Below are positions 6,032 to 13,611 of a stretch of DNA of 14,314 nucleotides, piece by piece. Both the position numbers and the translations under genes were made by a program. Position 1 is the first letter of the stretch. Each line of letters opens with the position of its first letter. This stretch comes from an uncultured Oscillospiraceae bacterium (GTDB taxonomy: Bacteria > Bacillota > Clostridia > Oscillospirales > Oscillospiraceae): NCBI GenBank assembly GCA_944385595.1, contig CALWXY010000052.1, positions 1 through 14,314 of the forward strand. Reading direction: 5' to 3'. The notes under the pieces were generated by a model. That model did not search any database. It saw nothing but the letters and a program-made list of their open reading frames with translations, and was not told where the DNA came from.

Positions 6032-6556
6032 TCATTTCTTCATATCCAGCACGTCGCGGTTTTTGACGAAGTACTCGACGCCGGAGACCACCGTCGTCAC
6101 CAGTATGACCCAGACGCACACGGTGTCCCACAGGGGCGGGACGTCGAATATCATTATCATAATGCAAATCATGGTCGCAAAAGTCTTGATTTTGCCGGAC
6201 ATGGCGGCGGCTATGACGCGGCCGTTCTCCACGGCTATGAGCCGCAGGCCGGTGACGGCGAACTCGCGCGCCAGCACGACCATCAGCGCCCAGGACGGCA
6301 TGCGCCCCCACTCGACGAAAATCAGCATTGCAGCCGTGACCAGCAGCTTGTCTGCCAGCGGGTCGACAAATTTGCCGAAGTTGGAGACCTGATTGTAGTG
6401 CCGCGCTATATAGCCGTCGACCCCGTCGGTGAGGCTCGCGACGGCGAATATCACCAGCGACACTATCTCGTGGTTTTTGAAGTCCATCAGCATGGCGGCG
6501 AAGAAAAACGGTATCATCGCTATGCGCACAAGCGTTATTTTGCTCGCTGTCGTCAT
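6032..6556 (-). CDS. pgsA: CDP-diacylglycerol--glycerol-3-phosphate 3-phosphatidyltransferase
   Basis: The product (174 residues) is an integral membrane enzyme that transfers the phosphatidyl group from CDP-diacylglycerol to glycerol-3-phosphate, the committed step to phosphatidylglycerol. The CDP-alcohol phosphotransferase signature DGx2ARx8Gx3Dx3D is complete: D47, G48, A51, R52, G61, D65 and D69 (DGYIARHYNQVSNFGKFVDP and following). Several hydrophobic segments flank it (about 9-26, 30-43, 72-83, 88-108 and 120-155). It is slightly shorter than many PgsA proteins. The start ATG at 6556 has GGAGGAG 7 bases upstream, within the end of rimO, whose stop is 4 bases away. It is the last gene of the minus-strand run and is followed at once by a strong terminator. 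The motif alone could fit other CDP-alcohol phosphatidyltransferases, but the N-terminal sequence (KITLVRIAMIPFF) and the location near recA favour PgsA. Confidence 0.93.
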   Translation of the reverse strand: MTTASKITLVRIAMIPFFFAAMLMDFKNHEIVSLVIFAVASLTDGVDGYIARHYNQVSNFGKFVDPLADKLLVTAAMLIFVEWGRMPSWALMVVLAREFAVTGLRLIAVENGRVIAAAMSGKIKTFATMICIMIMIFDVPPLWDTVCVWVILVTTVVSGVEYFVKNRDVLDMKK

Positions 6557-6560
6557 ACTC

Positions 6561-7892
6561 TCACTCCTCCTCTCCGGCGACGGTGCCGAACAGCTCGCCG
6601 TCGGAAATTTCGTTTATCTCGACCATTGCAAATTCGCCGGGCGCGCAGTCGCCGCAGAAGCGGACGATGCCGTCTATATCCGGCGAGTCCGCCCAGCTGC
6701 GGCCGACCCAGGTCTGCGTGTCCTCGTCGTAGTCCTCGCAGAGCACCTCTATGGTTTTGCCGAGCAGCTTTGAGTAGAATCCGTCCATTATGCCGTCCTG
6801 CAGCTCCATAATCAGCTCCGCGCGGCGCTGGGCCGTCTCACTGTCGGGGATGTCCGGCATTTTTGCCGCCGGGGTGCCCTCCTCCGGCGAGAATGGGAAC
6901 ACGCCCGCGCGCTCTATCTTCGCCTCGCGCAGGAATTCGCACAGCTCCTCGAACTCCGCCTCGCCCTCGCCGGGCAGTCCGGCTATCAGGCTCGTGCGGA
7001 TGACGAGGCCGGGTATGCGCTCGCGCAGCTTTTTGAACAGCTCACGGATGAGCTGCCCGTCGCCGTGGCGGTTCATGCGCTTCAGTATGGTGTCGTTTAT
7101 ATGCTGTATGGGGATGTCGAGGTATTTGACAACCTTCGGCTCGCCGGCTATGGTGTCGATAAGCTCGTCGTCCATCACGTCGGGGTAGAGATAGTGCAGC
7201 CTAATCCAGTGTATGCCGTCGATTTTCGCAAGCTCGCGGATCAGCTCCGCGAGGCTGTATTTGCCGTAGAGGTCCTTGCCGTAGCGCGTGATGTCCTGCG
7301 CTATGACGATAAGCTCGCGCACGCCCTGCGCGGCAAGCTCCCTCGCCTCGGCGACTATGTTCTCCATCGGCCTGCTGCGGTATGGGCCGCGTATGGCCGG
7401 TATGGCGCAGAAGGCGCAGCAGTTACTGCAGCCCTCGGCTATTTTGATATACGCCCAGGCCGGGCCGGTGCTGAGTATGCGCCCGGTCTCCTCGACGGGG
7501 ATGTTGTTGCTGCCGAACAGCTCGACCCGCTCGCCCGCCATGACGCGCTCGACAACGTCGACTATATCGTCGAAATTGCCGACGCCGACGGCGGCGTCAA
7601 TCTCCGGCAGCTCCGACATTATTTCCTTTCTGTAGCGCTGCGGCAGGCAGCCGGTGACTATGATTTTGCCCAGCTCGCCGCTGTTTTTTAGCTCGGCCAT
7701 GTCGAGTATATTGTCTATGGCCTCGCTTTTGGCGCTGTCGATAAAGCCGCAGGTGTTCACGATGACGGCGTCCGCCCCGCGGGGGTCGGCGGTGATTTCG
7801 TGCCCCGCCTCACTCAGCAGCCAGAGCATCTGCTCGCTGTTGATGAGGTTTTTCGCGCAGCCGAGCGAGATGATTCCTATTTTATAAGGCAT
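6561..7892 (-). CDS. rimO: Ribosomal protein S12 methylthiotransferase RimO
   Basis: This radical-SAM methylthiotransferase of 443 residues adds a methylthio group to a conserved aspartate of ribosomal protein S12. The N-terminal domain has the three cluster cysteines C12 (SLGCAKN), C48 (NTCGFI) and C82 (TGCLPQRY). The radical-SAM domain has Cx3Cx2C at C155, C159 and C162 (EGCSNCCAFCAIPAIRG), with an extra Cys at 158. The C-terminal 60-70 residues, ending DGELFGTVAGEEE, form a TRAM-like domain. SLGCAKN and the NTCGFI form distinguish RimO from the tRNA enzyme MiaB. The start MPYKIGI at 7892 is chosen because GGAGG lies 7 bases away; an ATG at 7898 would be only 1 base from it. The open frame far upstream overlaps recX and is not real. 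The recX stop lies just upstream, so the two are coupled. Confidence 0.95.
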   Translation of the reverse strand: MPYKIGIISLGCAKNLINSEQMLWLLSEAGHEITADPRGADAVIVNTCGFIDSAKSEAIDNILDMAELKNSGELGKIIVTGCLPQRYRKEIMSELPEIDAAVGVGNFDDIVDVVERVMAGERVELFGSNNIPVEETGRILSTGPAWAYIKIAEGCSNCCAFCAIPAIRGPYRSRPMENIVAEARELAAQGVRELIVIAQDITRYGKDLYGKYSLAELIRELAKIDGIHWIRLHYLYPDVMDDELIDTIAGEPKVVKYLDIPIQHINDTILKRMNRHGDGQLIRELFKKLRERIPGLVIRTSLIAGLPGEGEAEFEELCEFLREAKIERAGVFPFSPEEGTPAAKMPDIPDSETAQRRAELIMELQDGIMDGFYSKLLGKTIEVLCEDYDEDTQTWVGRSWADSPDIDGIVRFCGDCAPGEFAMVEINEISDGELFGTVAGEEE

Positions 7893-7894
7893 GT

Positions 7895-8500
7895 TCATTC
7901 CTCCAGTTCCGCGCGGTAGCACTCGAGCGCGGAGCGTATCTCTTCCCATGAGTATCCGCGGCGGCACAGCGCGTCCGCCGCGCGCTTTATATCCTTTTCG
8001 TCGGCCCCGCCGCGCAGACGGCGGCGCAGGAATTCCAGCGGCGCGGAGCTCTGCTCCGGCAGCTCGGCGAGCGCCTCGCCCCACAGCTCGCGCGCGACGC
8101 CGCGGCGGCTCAGCTCCGCGCGTATGCGCGAGGCGCCGTAGCCCTTGGCGGCGTAGTGACGGACGACAAGCCCGGCGTAGCGGGCGTCGTCTATATATCC
8201 GAGCGACTGAAGCCACTCGGCGGCGTCCCCGGCGTCCTGCTCGCATGTGCCCTTCTCCATGAGCTTGCGGCGCATCTCTTTTGCCGACATGTCGCGCAGC
8301 GAGATGAGCTGCATGGCGCGCAGCCTCGCGAGCGCCTTCGACGAGGCGGCGCAGAGCGCCGCGTACTCGCTGTCCGTGAGCTTCGAGCCTTTGGCGAGGC
8401 CGAAGTCGAGGGTGGTTTTCTTCGTGCTCTGCAGCTTTGTGCCGTCCTCGAACAGCACTTCGGCTCTGTCGCCGCGGGTGCGTATCTCAGAGACGGTCAT
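7895..8500 (-). CDS. recX: Regulatory protein RecX
   Basis: RecX proteins bind RecA filaments and usually restrain their growth or activity. This one has 201 residues and is built of repeated three-helix modules, as seen in SLRDMSAKEMRRKLMEKG, SLGYIDDARYAGLVVRHYAA and GASRIRAELSRRGV. The LGYIDDARYA motif is highly typical. A roughly 60-residue beta-type N-terminal segment (EIRTRGDRAEVLFEDGTKLQ) precedes the helices, as in many Firmicutes RecX proteins. The ATG at 8500 overlaps the recA stop (ATGA), with GAGGG a few bases upstream, so translation is coupled to recA. The stop, 7895-7897, overlaps the start region of rimO and supplies the rimO ribosome binding site. Direct adjacency to recA makes the identification firm. 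Confidence 0.93.
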   Translation of the reverse strand: MTVSEIRTRGDRAEVLFEDGTKLQSTKKTTLDFGLAKGSKLTDSEYAALCAASSKALARLRAMQLISLRDMSAKEMRRKLMEKGTCEQDAGDAAEWLQSLGYIDDARYAGLVVRHYAAKGYGASRIRAELSRRGVARELWGEALAELPEQSSAPLEFLRRRLRGGADEKDIKRAADALCRRGYSWEEIRSALECYRAELEE

Positions 8501-9600
8501 CAGCCCTCAAAATCGTCCGCCGCTATGTCGACGGCGCGGCCAGCGGCCTTGGCCGCGGCTCTCGCCTGCGGGCTCATGAGCTTATATGCGTTGGCTCTCA
8601 CCTGCTCCTCAAGCGCGTCGCAGATCTCGGGGTTCTCCTTGAGGTAGGTCTTGAGGCCGTCGCGCCCCTGGATGCGCTGCTCGCCGACGGTGAACCACGC
8701 GCCCGCCTTGTCGATAAGCTCGAGCTTCACGGCGAGATCCATGATCTCGCCTATCTTGGATATGCCCTCGCCGTAGATGATGTCGAACTCCGCCTCGCGG
8801 AACGGGGGCGCGACCTTGTTCTTGATGACCTTGGCTCTGGTGCGGTTGCCGACCATCTCGCCGCCGGACTTGAGCGTCTCTATGCGGCGCATGTCTATGC
8901 GGACGCTGGCGAAGTATTTGAGCGCCCTGCCGCCCGGCGTGGTCTCCGGGTTGCCGTACATGACGCCTATCTTCTCGCGCAGCTGGTTTATGAACACGAC
9001 TATGCAGTTGGTCTTGGACACGACGCCCGCGAGCTTTCGCAGCGCCTGCGACATCAGACGCGCGACGACGCCGACGCTCGACTCGCCCATCTCGCCCTCA
9101 AGCTCGCTGCGGGGCAGCAGAGCGGCGACGGAGTCGATGACGACGACGTCCAGCGCGCCGCTGCGCACCAGCTGCTCGGTTATCTCGAGCGCCTGCTCGC
9201 CGGTGTCCGGCTGGGAAATCAGCAGGTTATCTATATCGACGCCCAGCGCTCTCGCGTAGGCCGGCTCAAGCGCGTGCTCGACGTCTATATATGCGGCCTC
9301 GCCGCCGCCCTTCTGCGCCGACGCGACTATGTGCAGCGCGAGCGTCGTCTTGCCGCAGGACTCGGGGCCGTATATCTCGATTATGCGGCCGCGGGGCACT
9401 CCGCCTATGCCGAGCGCGAGGTCGAGCGACAGCGAGCCGGTGGGTATAGCCTCGACGTTCACGGGTATATCATCGCCCAGGCGCATGATGGCGCCTTTGC
9501 CGAAGTTTTTCTCTATCTGAGCTATGGCCGTCTCCAGCGCCTTCTTCTTGTCGGAGGCGGGGCCGACCTCTGGTACGGGGGCTTTTTTCTTTTCTGCCAT
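8500..9600 (-). CDS. recA: Recombinase RecA
   Basis: RecA (366 residues) polymerises on single-stranded DNA, drives strand exchange and triggers LexA cleavage in the SOS response. Visible motifs are Walker A GPESCGKT (78-85), Walker B VVVIDSVAALLP, the L1 loop region with SSVGVVARLMSQALRK, and FINQLREKIGVMYGNPETTPGG covering the conserved Gln and L2. The C-terminus is short and acidic (DIAADDFEG). Walker A has Cys where most RecA proteins have Ser (GPESSGKT), a mild variant that keeps the catalytic Lys and Thr. The start MAEKKKAP at 9600 has AGAGGTG about 7 bases upstream; the frame is open further upstream but does not encode RecA-like sequence. It lies 26 bases after prmC and overlaps recX. 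No clear LexA-type operator was noticed in the short gap before it, so expression probably depends on the operon or on an internal promoter not identified here. Confidence 0.97.
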   Translation of the reverse strand: MAEKKKAPVPEVGPASDKKKALETAIAQIEKNFGKGAIMRLGDDIPVNVEAIPTGSLSLDLALGIGGVPRGRIIEIYGPESCGKTTLALHIVASAQKGGGEAAYIDVEHALEPAYARALGVDIDNLLISQPDTGEQALEITEQLVRSGALDVVVIDSVAALLPRSELEGEMGESSVGVVARLMSQALRKLAGVVSKTNCIVVFINQLREKIGVMYGNPETTPGGRALKYFASVRIDMRRIETLKSGGEMVGNRTRAKVIKNKVAPPFREAEFDIIYGEGISKIGEIMDLAVKLELIDKAGAWFTVGEQRIQGRDGLKTYLKENPEICDALEEQVRANAYKLMSPQARAAAKAAGRAVDIAADDFEG

Positions 9601-9626
9601 TTCTGTGCACCTCTGTATCTCTGATT

Positions 9627-10484
9627 TTATATCCGTCCGCAGACGACGCGGTCTATGCCGCCGGTGTCCTTGGCCGATTCGACGCTGAGGAAGCCGTTCA
9701 TCAGCATCAGCTTTTTCACGTCCTCCGCCTGGCCTATGCCCACCTCGAACATGAGCAGTCCGCCGTGGCGCAGCACGCCCTTCCAATATTTCAGCACGGC
9801 GCGGTAGAAGTCCAGCCCATCGTCGCCCCCGTCGAGGGCGAGGTGCGGCTCCCAGTCGCGCACGGAGCTGTCGAGTCCTATGATATCCGTCGTCGGTATG
9901 TACGGCGGGTTGCAGACGACGAGGTCGAAGTTGCCGACCAGCATGGGCGGGGCTTTGGTCGCGTCCGCCTCCATGCAGGTGACGCGCGGCGTCAGCGAGT
10001 TGCGAATCACATTTTTTCGGCTGACGGCCAGCGCCTCGGCGCTCACGTCGACCATCACGACGCGGGTTGCGGGCAGCTCGTGCGCTATCGCGCAGCCGAG
10101 GCAGCCGCTGCCGCAGCAGAGGTCGAGCACTCTTGCGTCCATCTTCCTGCCGCGCAGGGCCTTCACGGCGAGGTCGACCAGCAGCTCGCTGTCGACCCTC
10201 GGTATCAGGACGTTTTTATCCACCGTTATGGGCAGTCCGTAGAACTCCCACTCGCCGGTGATATAGGCCACAGGCTCGCCCGCCAGGCGGCGGCGCAGCA
10301 TCGGCGCGAGGGCGCGCTCAGTGTCCTCGTTCGTATAGAGCATCATGTCGCGCAGCAGCTTCTCCGTGCTCTTGCCGGAGGCCGCCGCGACCAGAAGCCG
10401 CGCCTCGAGGCTATGCGCCTCTATGCCCGCGTCGCGCAGCGCCTTGCGTGTGGCTATATACAGGTCATTATATCTCTTTGCCAT
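9627..10484 (-). CDS. prmC: Peptide chain release factor N5-glutamine methyltransferase PrmC
   Basis: PrmC (285 residues, typical) methylates the glutamine of the GGQ motif in release factors RF1 and RF2 using S-adenosylmethionine. An N-terminal helical domain (1-75) ends in EPVAYITGEWEFYGL, a PrmC hallmark. The Rossmann methyltransferase domain has motif I DLCCGSGCLG (121-130), an acidic VMVDVSAEAL and the catalytic NPPY (192-195). Two variations stand out: IPRVDSE replaces the common IPRPETE, and motif I is cysteine-rich (DLCCGSGC versus the common DLGTGSG). The start ATG at 10484 has only a weak AGGA about 13 bases upstream. It lies 27 bases from the upstream DUF1385 gene, a pairing that recurs in Firmicutes, often beside prfA; prfA is not present here. 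Other N5-glutamine methyltransferases share NPPY, but domain order and context favour PrmC. Confidence 0.92.
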   Translation of the reverse strand: MAKRYNDLYIATRKALRDAGIEAHSLEARLLVAAASGKSTEKLLRDMMLYTNEDTERALAPMLRRRLAGEPVAYITGEWEFYGLPITVDKNVLIPRVDSELLVDLAVKALRGRKMDARVLDLCCGSGCLGCAIAHELPATRVVMVDVSAEALAVSRKNVIRNSLTPRVTCMEADATKAPPMLVGNFDLVVCNPPYIPTTDIIGLDSSVRDWEPHLALDGGDDGLDFYRAVLKYWKGVLRHGGLLMFEVGIGQAEDVKKLMLMNGFLSVESAKDTGGIDRVVCGRI

Positions 10485-10511
10485 TGAGTATCATCATTCC
10501 TACAAGCAAGT

Positions 10512-11468
10512 TTACCAGGCGTCCTGCCCCTCCTCCTCGGGTATGACCGCCTTTAGCGCCTCTATGGCGACCTCTATCATCGAGTCGTCCGGCTCAAAAG
10601 TGGTGAAGTGCTGCAGCTGCATGCCCGGCCAGGACAGGGCGCGCGACAGCGCGTTCTCGTGTCCGCCGACCCAGCGGTTCAGCTCGTAGCTTATCGCCAC
10701 GATGACCGGCAGCGACGCGAGGTGCAGCAGCATGCGTATCAGCACATGGTCGCTGCGTATGAAAGCGCCGACGATTATGCTGATGCAGATGACGACGAAC
10801 AGAAAGCTCGTGCCGCAGCGGGGGTGCAGCCTCGTCTGCTTACGCACGTTTTCGACCGTGAGCGGCAGGCGTTTTTCGTAGCACCATATCGTCTTGTGCT
10901 CGGCGCCGTGGTACGAGAACACTCGCCGTATGTCCTTCATCCTTGAGACAAGCGCGAGGTAGCCGAGGAAGATGCATATCTTCAGCGCGCCCTCTATGCA
11001 GTTGCGGATCACATACTTCTCCTCAATGCCCGGCACCAGTCCGGCTATGAAGGTCGGCAGCAGGATGAACATGGCGATGGAGAAGAAAATGCCCAGCACG
11101 GCAGCTATATATATGATTATCTGCTGGGCCTTTTCGCTGCCGAAGGTCTTCTCCAGCCAGAGGTCGAACTTGTCCGGCTCGGCGTCCTCCTCCTCGGGGA
11201 AGAAATCAGCCGAGTACATCAGCGCCTTGACGCCGTTCACCATCGAAGAGCCGAAGGTGATTATGCCGCGTATCAGCGGCAGGCCGAGGATGGGGTATCT
11301 GTCTCTTATGAGCTTCAGCTCCTCCACCTTTTTGACCAGGCCGTCCTTTGACCTGACGACTATGGCCTGTTTCTTTGGCCCGCGCATCAGTATGCCCTCG
11401 ATGAGGGCCTGACCGCCTATGGAGGTGCGGAAAGGCGAGGAATTGCAGCTTTCTGGGGTTTTTGCCAT
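10512..11468 (-). CDS. DUF1385 family membrane protein
   Basis: The 318-residue product belongs to the DUF1385 family (Bacillus YqhQ is, as I recall, a member). Family motifs are IGGQALIEGILMRGP (17-31), FSYHGAEHKTIWCYE (184-198) and LHPRCGTSFLF (214-224), rich in conserved His, Cys and Glu, which suggests a metal or catalytic site. Hydrophobic segments at about 116-144, 158-174, 221-237 and 244-262 are probably membrane-spanning; an acidic linker (PEEEDAEPD, 91-99) precedes them and the tail is acidic. The biochemical function is not known to me. It commonly neighbours prmC in Firmicutes, as here, so a link with translation termination or envelope function is possible but unproven. The start ATG at 11468 has AAGGAG about 12 bases upstream, a rather long spacing, located next to the TAG stop of the histidine kinase; the two genes are 18 bases apart. 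Confidence 0.9.
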   Translation of the reverse strand: MAKTPESCNSSPFRTSIGGQALIEGILMRGPKKQAIVVRSKDGLVKKVEELKLIRDRYPILGLPLIRGIITFGSSMVNGVKALMYSADFFPEEEDAEPDKFDLWLEKTFGSEKAQQIIIYIAAVLGIFFSIAMFILLPTFIAGLVPGIEEKYVIRNCIEGALKICIFLGYLALVSRMKDIRRVFSYHGAEHKTIWCYEKRLPLTVENVRKQTRLHPRCGTSFLFVVICISIIVGAFIRSDHVLIRMLLHLASLPVIVAISYELNRWVGGHENALSRALSWPGMQLQHFTTFEPDDSMIEVAIEALKAVIPEEEGQDAW

Positions 11469-11486
11469 AACTATTGCTTGCTCCTT

Positions 11487-12908
11487 CTAATTTGCAGAAA
11501 CTTCGCTGTCAGTCGGGAGGCTGACTGTGACTATTGCGCCGCCGTCGGGCGCGTTTTCAATGTCGAGTTTGCCCTTGTGGCGGGTGATTATCTCGTCGCA
11601 CACGGCGAGGCCTATGCCGCTGCCGCGCTCCTTGGAGCTGCCCTTATAGAACTTCTGCTTCACAAACGGCAGCTCGTTTTCCGGTATGCCCTGTCCGTGG
11701 TCGCGGACGGAGATCTTCACATACTCGCCGCTGCGCCATATGCGGACGTCTATCCTCCTGCCCTCGCGTCCGTATTTGGCGGCGTTGTCGAGGATATTGA
11801 GGAAAACCTGGCGCAGGCGCTCCGGGTCGGCGGTGATGGGCGGCAGCTCACTGTAATCGGGGTCGTAGTGCAGCTCTATGCCCTCCTGCCGGAGCAGCTC
11901 GCCGTAGGTGAATATGGCCTCCTCCAGCTCGGCGGCGACGTCAATCTTCTCGAGCGAGAGGTTGAAGCGCCCGTCCTCTATGCGGGTGAACTCCAGAAGC
12001 CCCTCGACCATTTTGGTGAGGCGCGCCGCCTCCTTCGAGATTATCATGACGCCGCGGCGGCTCTCGCCCTGTATGGCCTCGTCGTAGGCGAGCGTCTCGC
12101 TCCAGCCGGTGATGGCGGTGAGCGGAGTGCGCAGCTCGTGCGATATGGACGAGATGAACTCCGTCTGCATTTTTTCGCTCTTGCCGAGCTTCACCGACAT
12201 GTCGTTTATGCTGTCTATGAGGTCGCCAATCTCGTCGTCGTGCATTTTGACCGCCTGTATGCCGTAGCTGCCGTCGGATATGCGTTTGGCGATGCCGGTC
12301 AGCTCTATGACCGGCGCGGTGATGGAGTTTATAAAGTAGAGGTTTGAGAGGATGATGAACACTATTATGAGCAGCCCGACTCCCGCCGTTGCGGCGGAGA
12401 GGCGCGTGACCTCGGCGTCGACCAGGCGGAGGCTGGTGATATAGCGTATCAGGCCGATGACGCTGCCGTCGGTATCCTTGAGCGGCGCGGAGACCGCGAG
12501 CACATGCTCGCCGGTGTCCGGCATGTCGCCGCTCCACGAGCTCATCTCGCCGGTGGCCAGCGCCTCGATGATGTCCGGCGTGCCGGGCCTTGTGCCCGCG
12601 GTGAGGCCGGAGCTTGAGGTCTCCACCCTGCCGCCGGAGCTGAGGAACTGCAGCTCTATCCTGTCCCTGTCCTCGAAGCCCTCAGTGTAAACGCAGGCGC
12701 TGTGGTAGAACTCGGCGTAGCTGCGCGTGACGTAGGCGCCGAAAAACTCCGACGCCGTGGTCGCCTTGGACTCAAGCCCCGTCTCCACCGAGCGGTGGTA
12801 GTTGCTGTATATGCTCGATGTAATCAGCCACACGCCGAGCAGCACTATCAGCACGGTGACGCCGGTGCCCGTGAACATCCAGCGGCTTTTGAGGCCGCGT
12901 ATTTTCAT
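11487..12908 (-). CDS. Membrane sensor histidine kinase
   Basis: This is a 473-residue class I sensor kinase. Membrane helix 1 is at about 12-33 and helix 2 at about 174-195; between them lies a roughly 140-residue extracellular sensor that looks Cache/PAS-like, ending in VLAVSAPLKDTDGSVIGLIRY. A HAMP domain follows (about 196-246), then the H box SSISHELRTPLTA with H257, the N box FLNILDNAAKYG, G1 RDHGQGIP, F FVKQKFYKGS and G2 GSGIGLAV. All catalytic residues are present, so it should be active and phosphorylate the response regulator encoded just before it. The start ATG 12908 overlaps the regulator stop (ATGA); an upstream in-frame ATG at 12920 lacks a ribosome binding site. The gene ends with TAG (11487-11489), directly followed by the AAGGAG of the next gene, showing that TAG works as a stop in this genome. 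The signal sensed is unknown. Confidence 0.93.
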   Translation of the reverse strand: MKIRGLKSRWMFTGTGVTVLIVLLGVWLITSSIYSNYHRSVETGLESKATTASEFFGAYVTRSYAEFYHSACVYTEGFEDRDRIELQFLSSGGRVETSSSGLTAGTRPGTPDIIEALATGEMSSWSGDMPDTGEHVLAVSAPLKDTDGSVIGLIRYITSLRLVDAEVTRLSAATAGVGLLIIVFIILSNLYFINSITAPVIELTGIAKRISDGSYGIQAVKMHDDEIGDLIDSINDMSVKLGKSEKMQTEFISSISHELRTPLTAITGWSETLAYDEAIQGESRRGVMIISKEAARLTKMVEGLLEFTRIEDGRFNLSLEKIDVAAELEEAIFTYGELLRQEGIELHYDPDYSELPPITADPERLRQVFLNILDNAAKYGREGRRIDVRIWRSGEYVKISVRDHGQGIPENELPFVKQKFYKGSSKERGSGIGLAVCDEIITRHKGKLDIENAPDGGAIVTVSLPTDSEVSAN

Positions 12909-13597
12909 CAGGCGCCCCATTTGTAGCCGAAGCCCCAGACCGTGGTGATATATGTGGGAATTGTGGGGTTGTCCTCAATTTTAATCCGCAGGCGGCGGAT
13001 ATTGACGTCGACGATTTTGAGCTCGCCGTAGTAGTCCCGGCCCCAGACGCTGTTGAGTATGTCCTCGCGCGAGAGGGCCTTGCCGGGGTTATCCATAAAC
13101 AGCTTCATTATGGAGTACTCTATCTGCGTGAGCTTCACTCTCTGGCCGTTTTTCTCGACGGTGCGGTTGCGGGTGTTCAGCCTGAACGGCCCCTGCACCA
13201 GCTCGCATGAGGCCTCGGCGTCCGCCGCGGCGCCGGTGCGGCGGTAGAGCGCGTCGATGCGCGCCGTGAGCTCCGTCGGCGAGAAGGGCTTCGTGACGTA
13301 GTCGTCGGCGCCGGTCATCAGGCCGGTGACCTTGTCCATCTCCTGGCTCTTGGCCGTGAGCATGATTATGCCTATGCGCGAGTCGCCGGCGCGGATGCGG
13401 CGGCAGACCTCGAAGCCGTCGATATCCGGGAGCATGACGTCCAGCAGCGCGACGCGCGTGTCGGGGTTCTGGCGCAGAAGCTCCAGAGCCTGCTCGCCCG
13501 TCTCGGCCTCTATGGGCTCGTAGCCGCTGCGGCGCAGGTTGATGACGACGAAGCTGCGTATGCTCGACTCGTCCTCAAGTACCAAAACTATTTTCAT
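12908..13597 (-). CDS. OmpR/PhoB-family response regulator
   Basis: The product (229 residues) has an N-terminal receiver domain with acidic pocket E8-D9, phosphoacceptor D53 (LLDVMLPD), switch residue T81 and conserved K103 (VTKPF). A C-terminal winged-helix DNA-binding domain (about 130-229) contains VKLTQIEYSIMKLFMDNPGK, the recognition helix region VDVNIRRLRIKIED and the closing TVWGFGYKW, typical of the OmpR class. It should be phosphorylated by the overlapping histidine kinase downstream and act as a dimeric transcription factor. The start ATG at 13597 has GGAGGTGA 6 bases upstream. It lies 14 bases after the unrecognised gene, so it is part of the same minus-strand run. Target genes cannot be read from the sequence; it is not an obvious VanR, because the van cluster lies at the other end of the window. 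Confidence 0.94.
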   Translation of the reverse strand: MKIVLVLEDESSIRSFVVINLRRSGYEPIEAETGEQALELLRQNPDTRVALLDVMLPDIDGFEVCRRIRAGDSRIGIIMLTAKSQEMDKVTGLMTGADDYVTKPFSPTELTARIDALYRRTGAAADAEASCELVQGPFRLNTRNRTVEKNGQRVKLTQIEYSIMKLFMDNPGKALSREDILNSVWGRDYYGELKIVDVNIRRLRIKIEDNPTIPTYITTVWGFGYKWGA

Positions 13598-13611
13598 AAG
13601 TCACCTCCAGT

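Noticed and set aside
7893..8246. Upstream extension of rimO to about 561 residues.
   Set aside because: The extension overlaps recX in another frame and lacks family similarity; the GGAGG-spaced ATG at 7892 gives the normal RimO length.
8437..9624. Long plus-strand open frame opposite recA.
   Set aside because: It is a shadow of a GC-rich gene; it has no domain-like sequence and recA on the minus strand is certain.
10468..10497. Nine-codon leader frame (MMILNGKEI) overlapping the prmC start on the minus strand.
   Set aside because: The AGGA is too close to its ATG, and nothing beyond chance supports it as translated.
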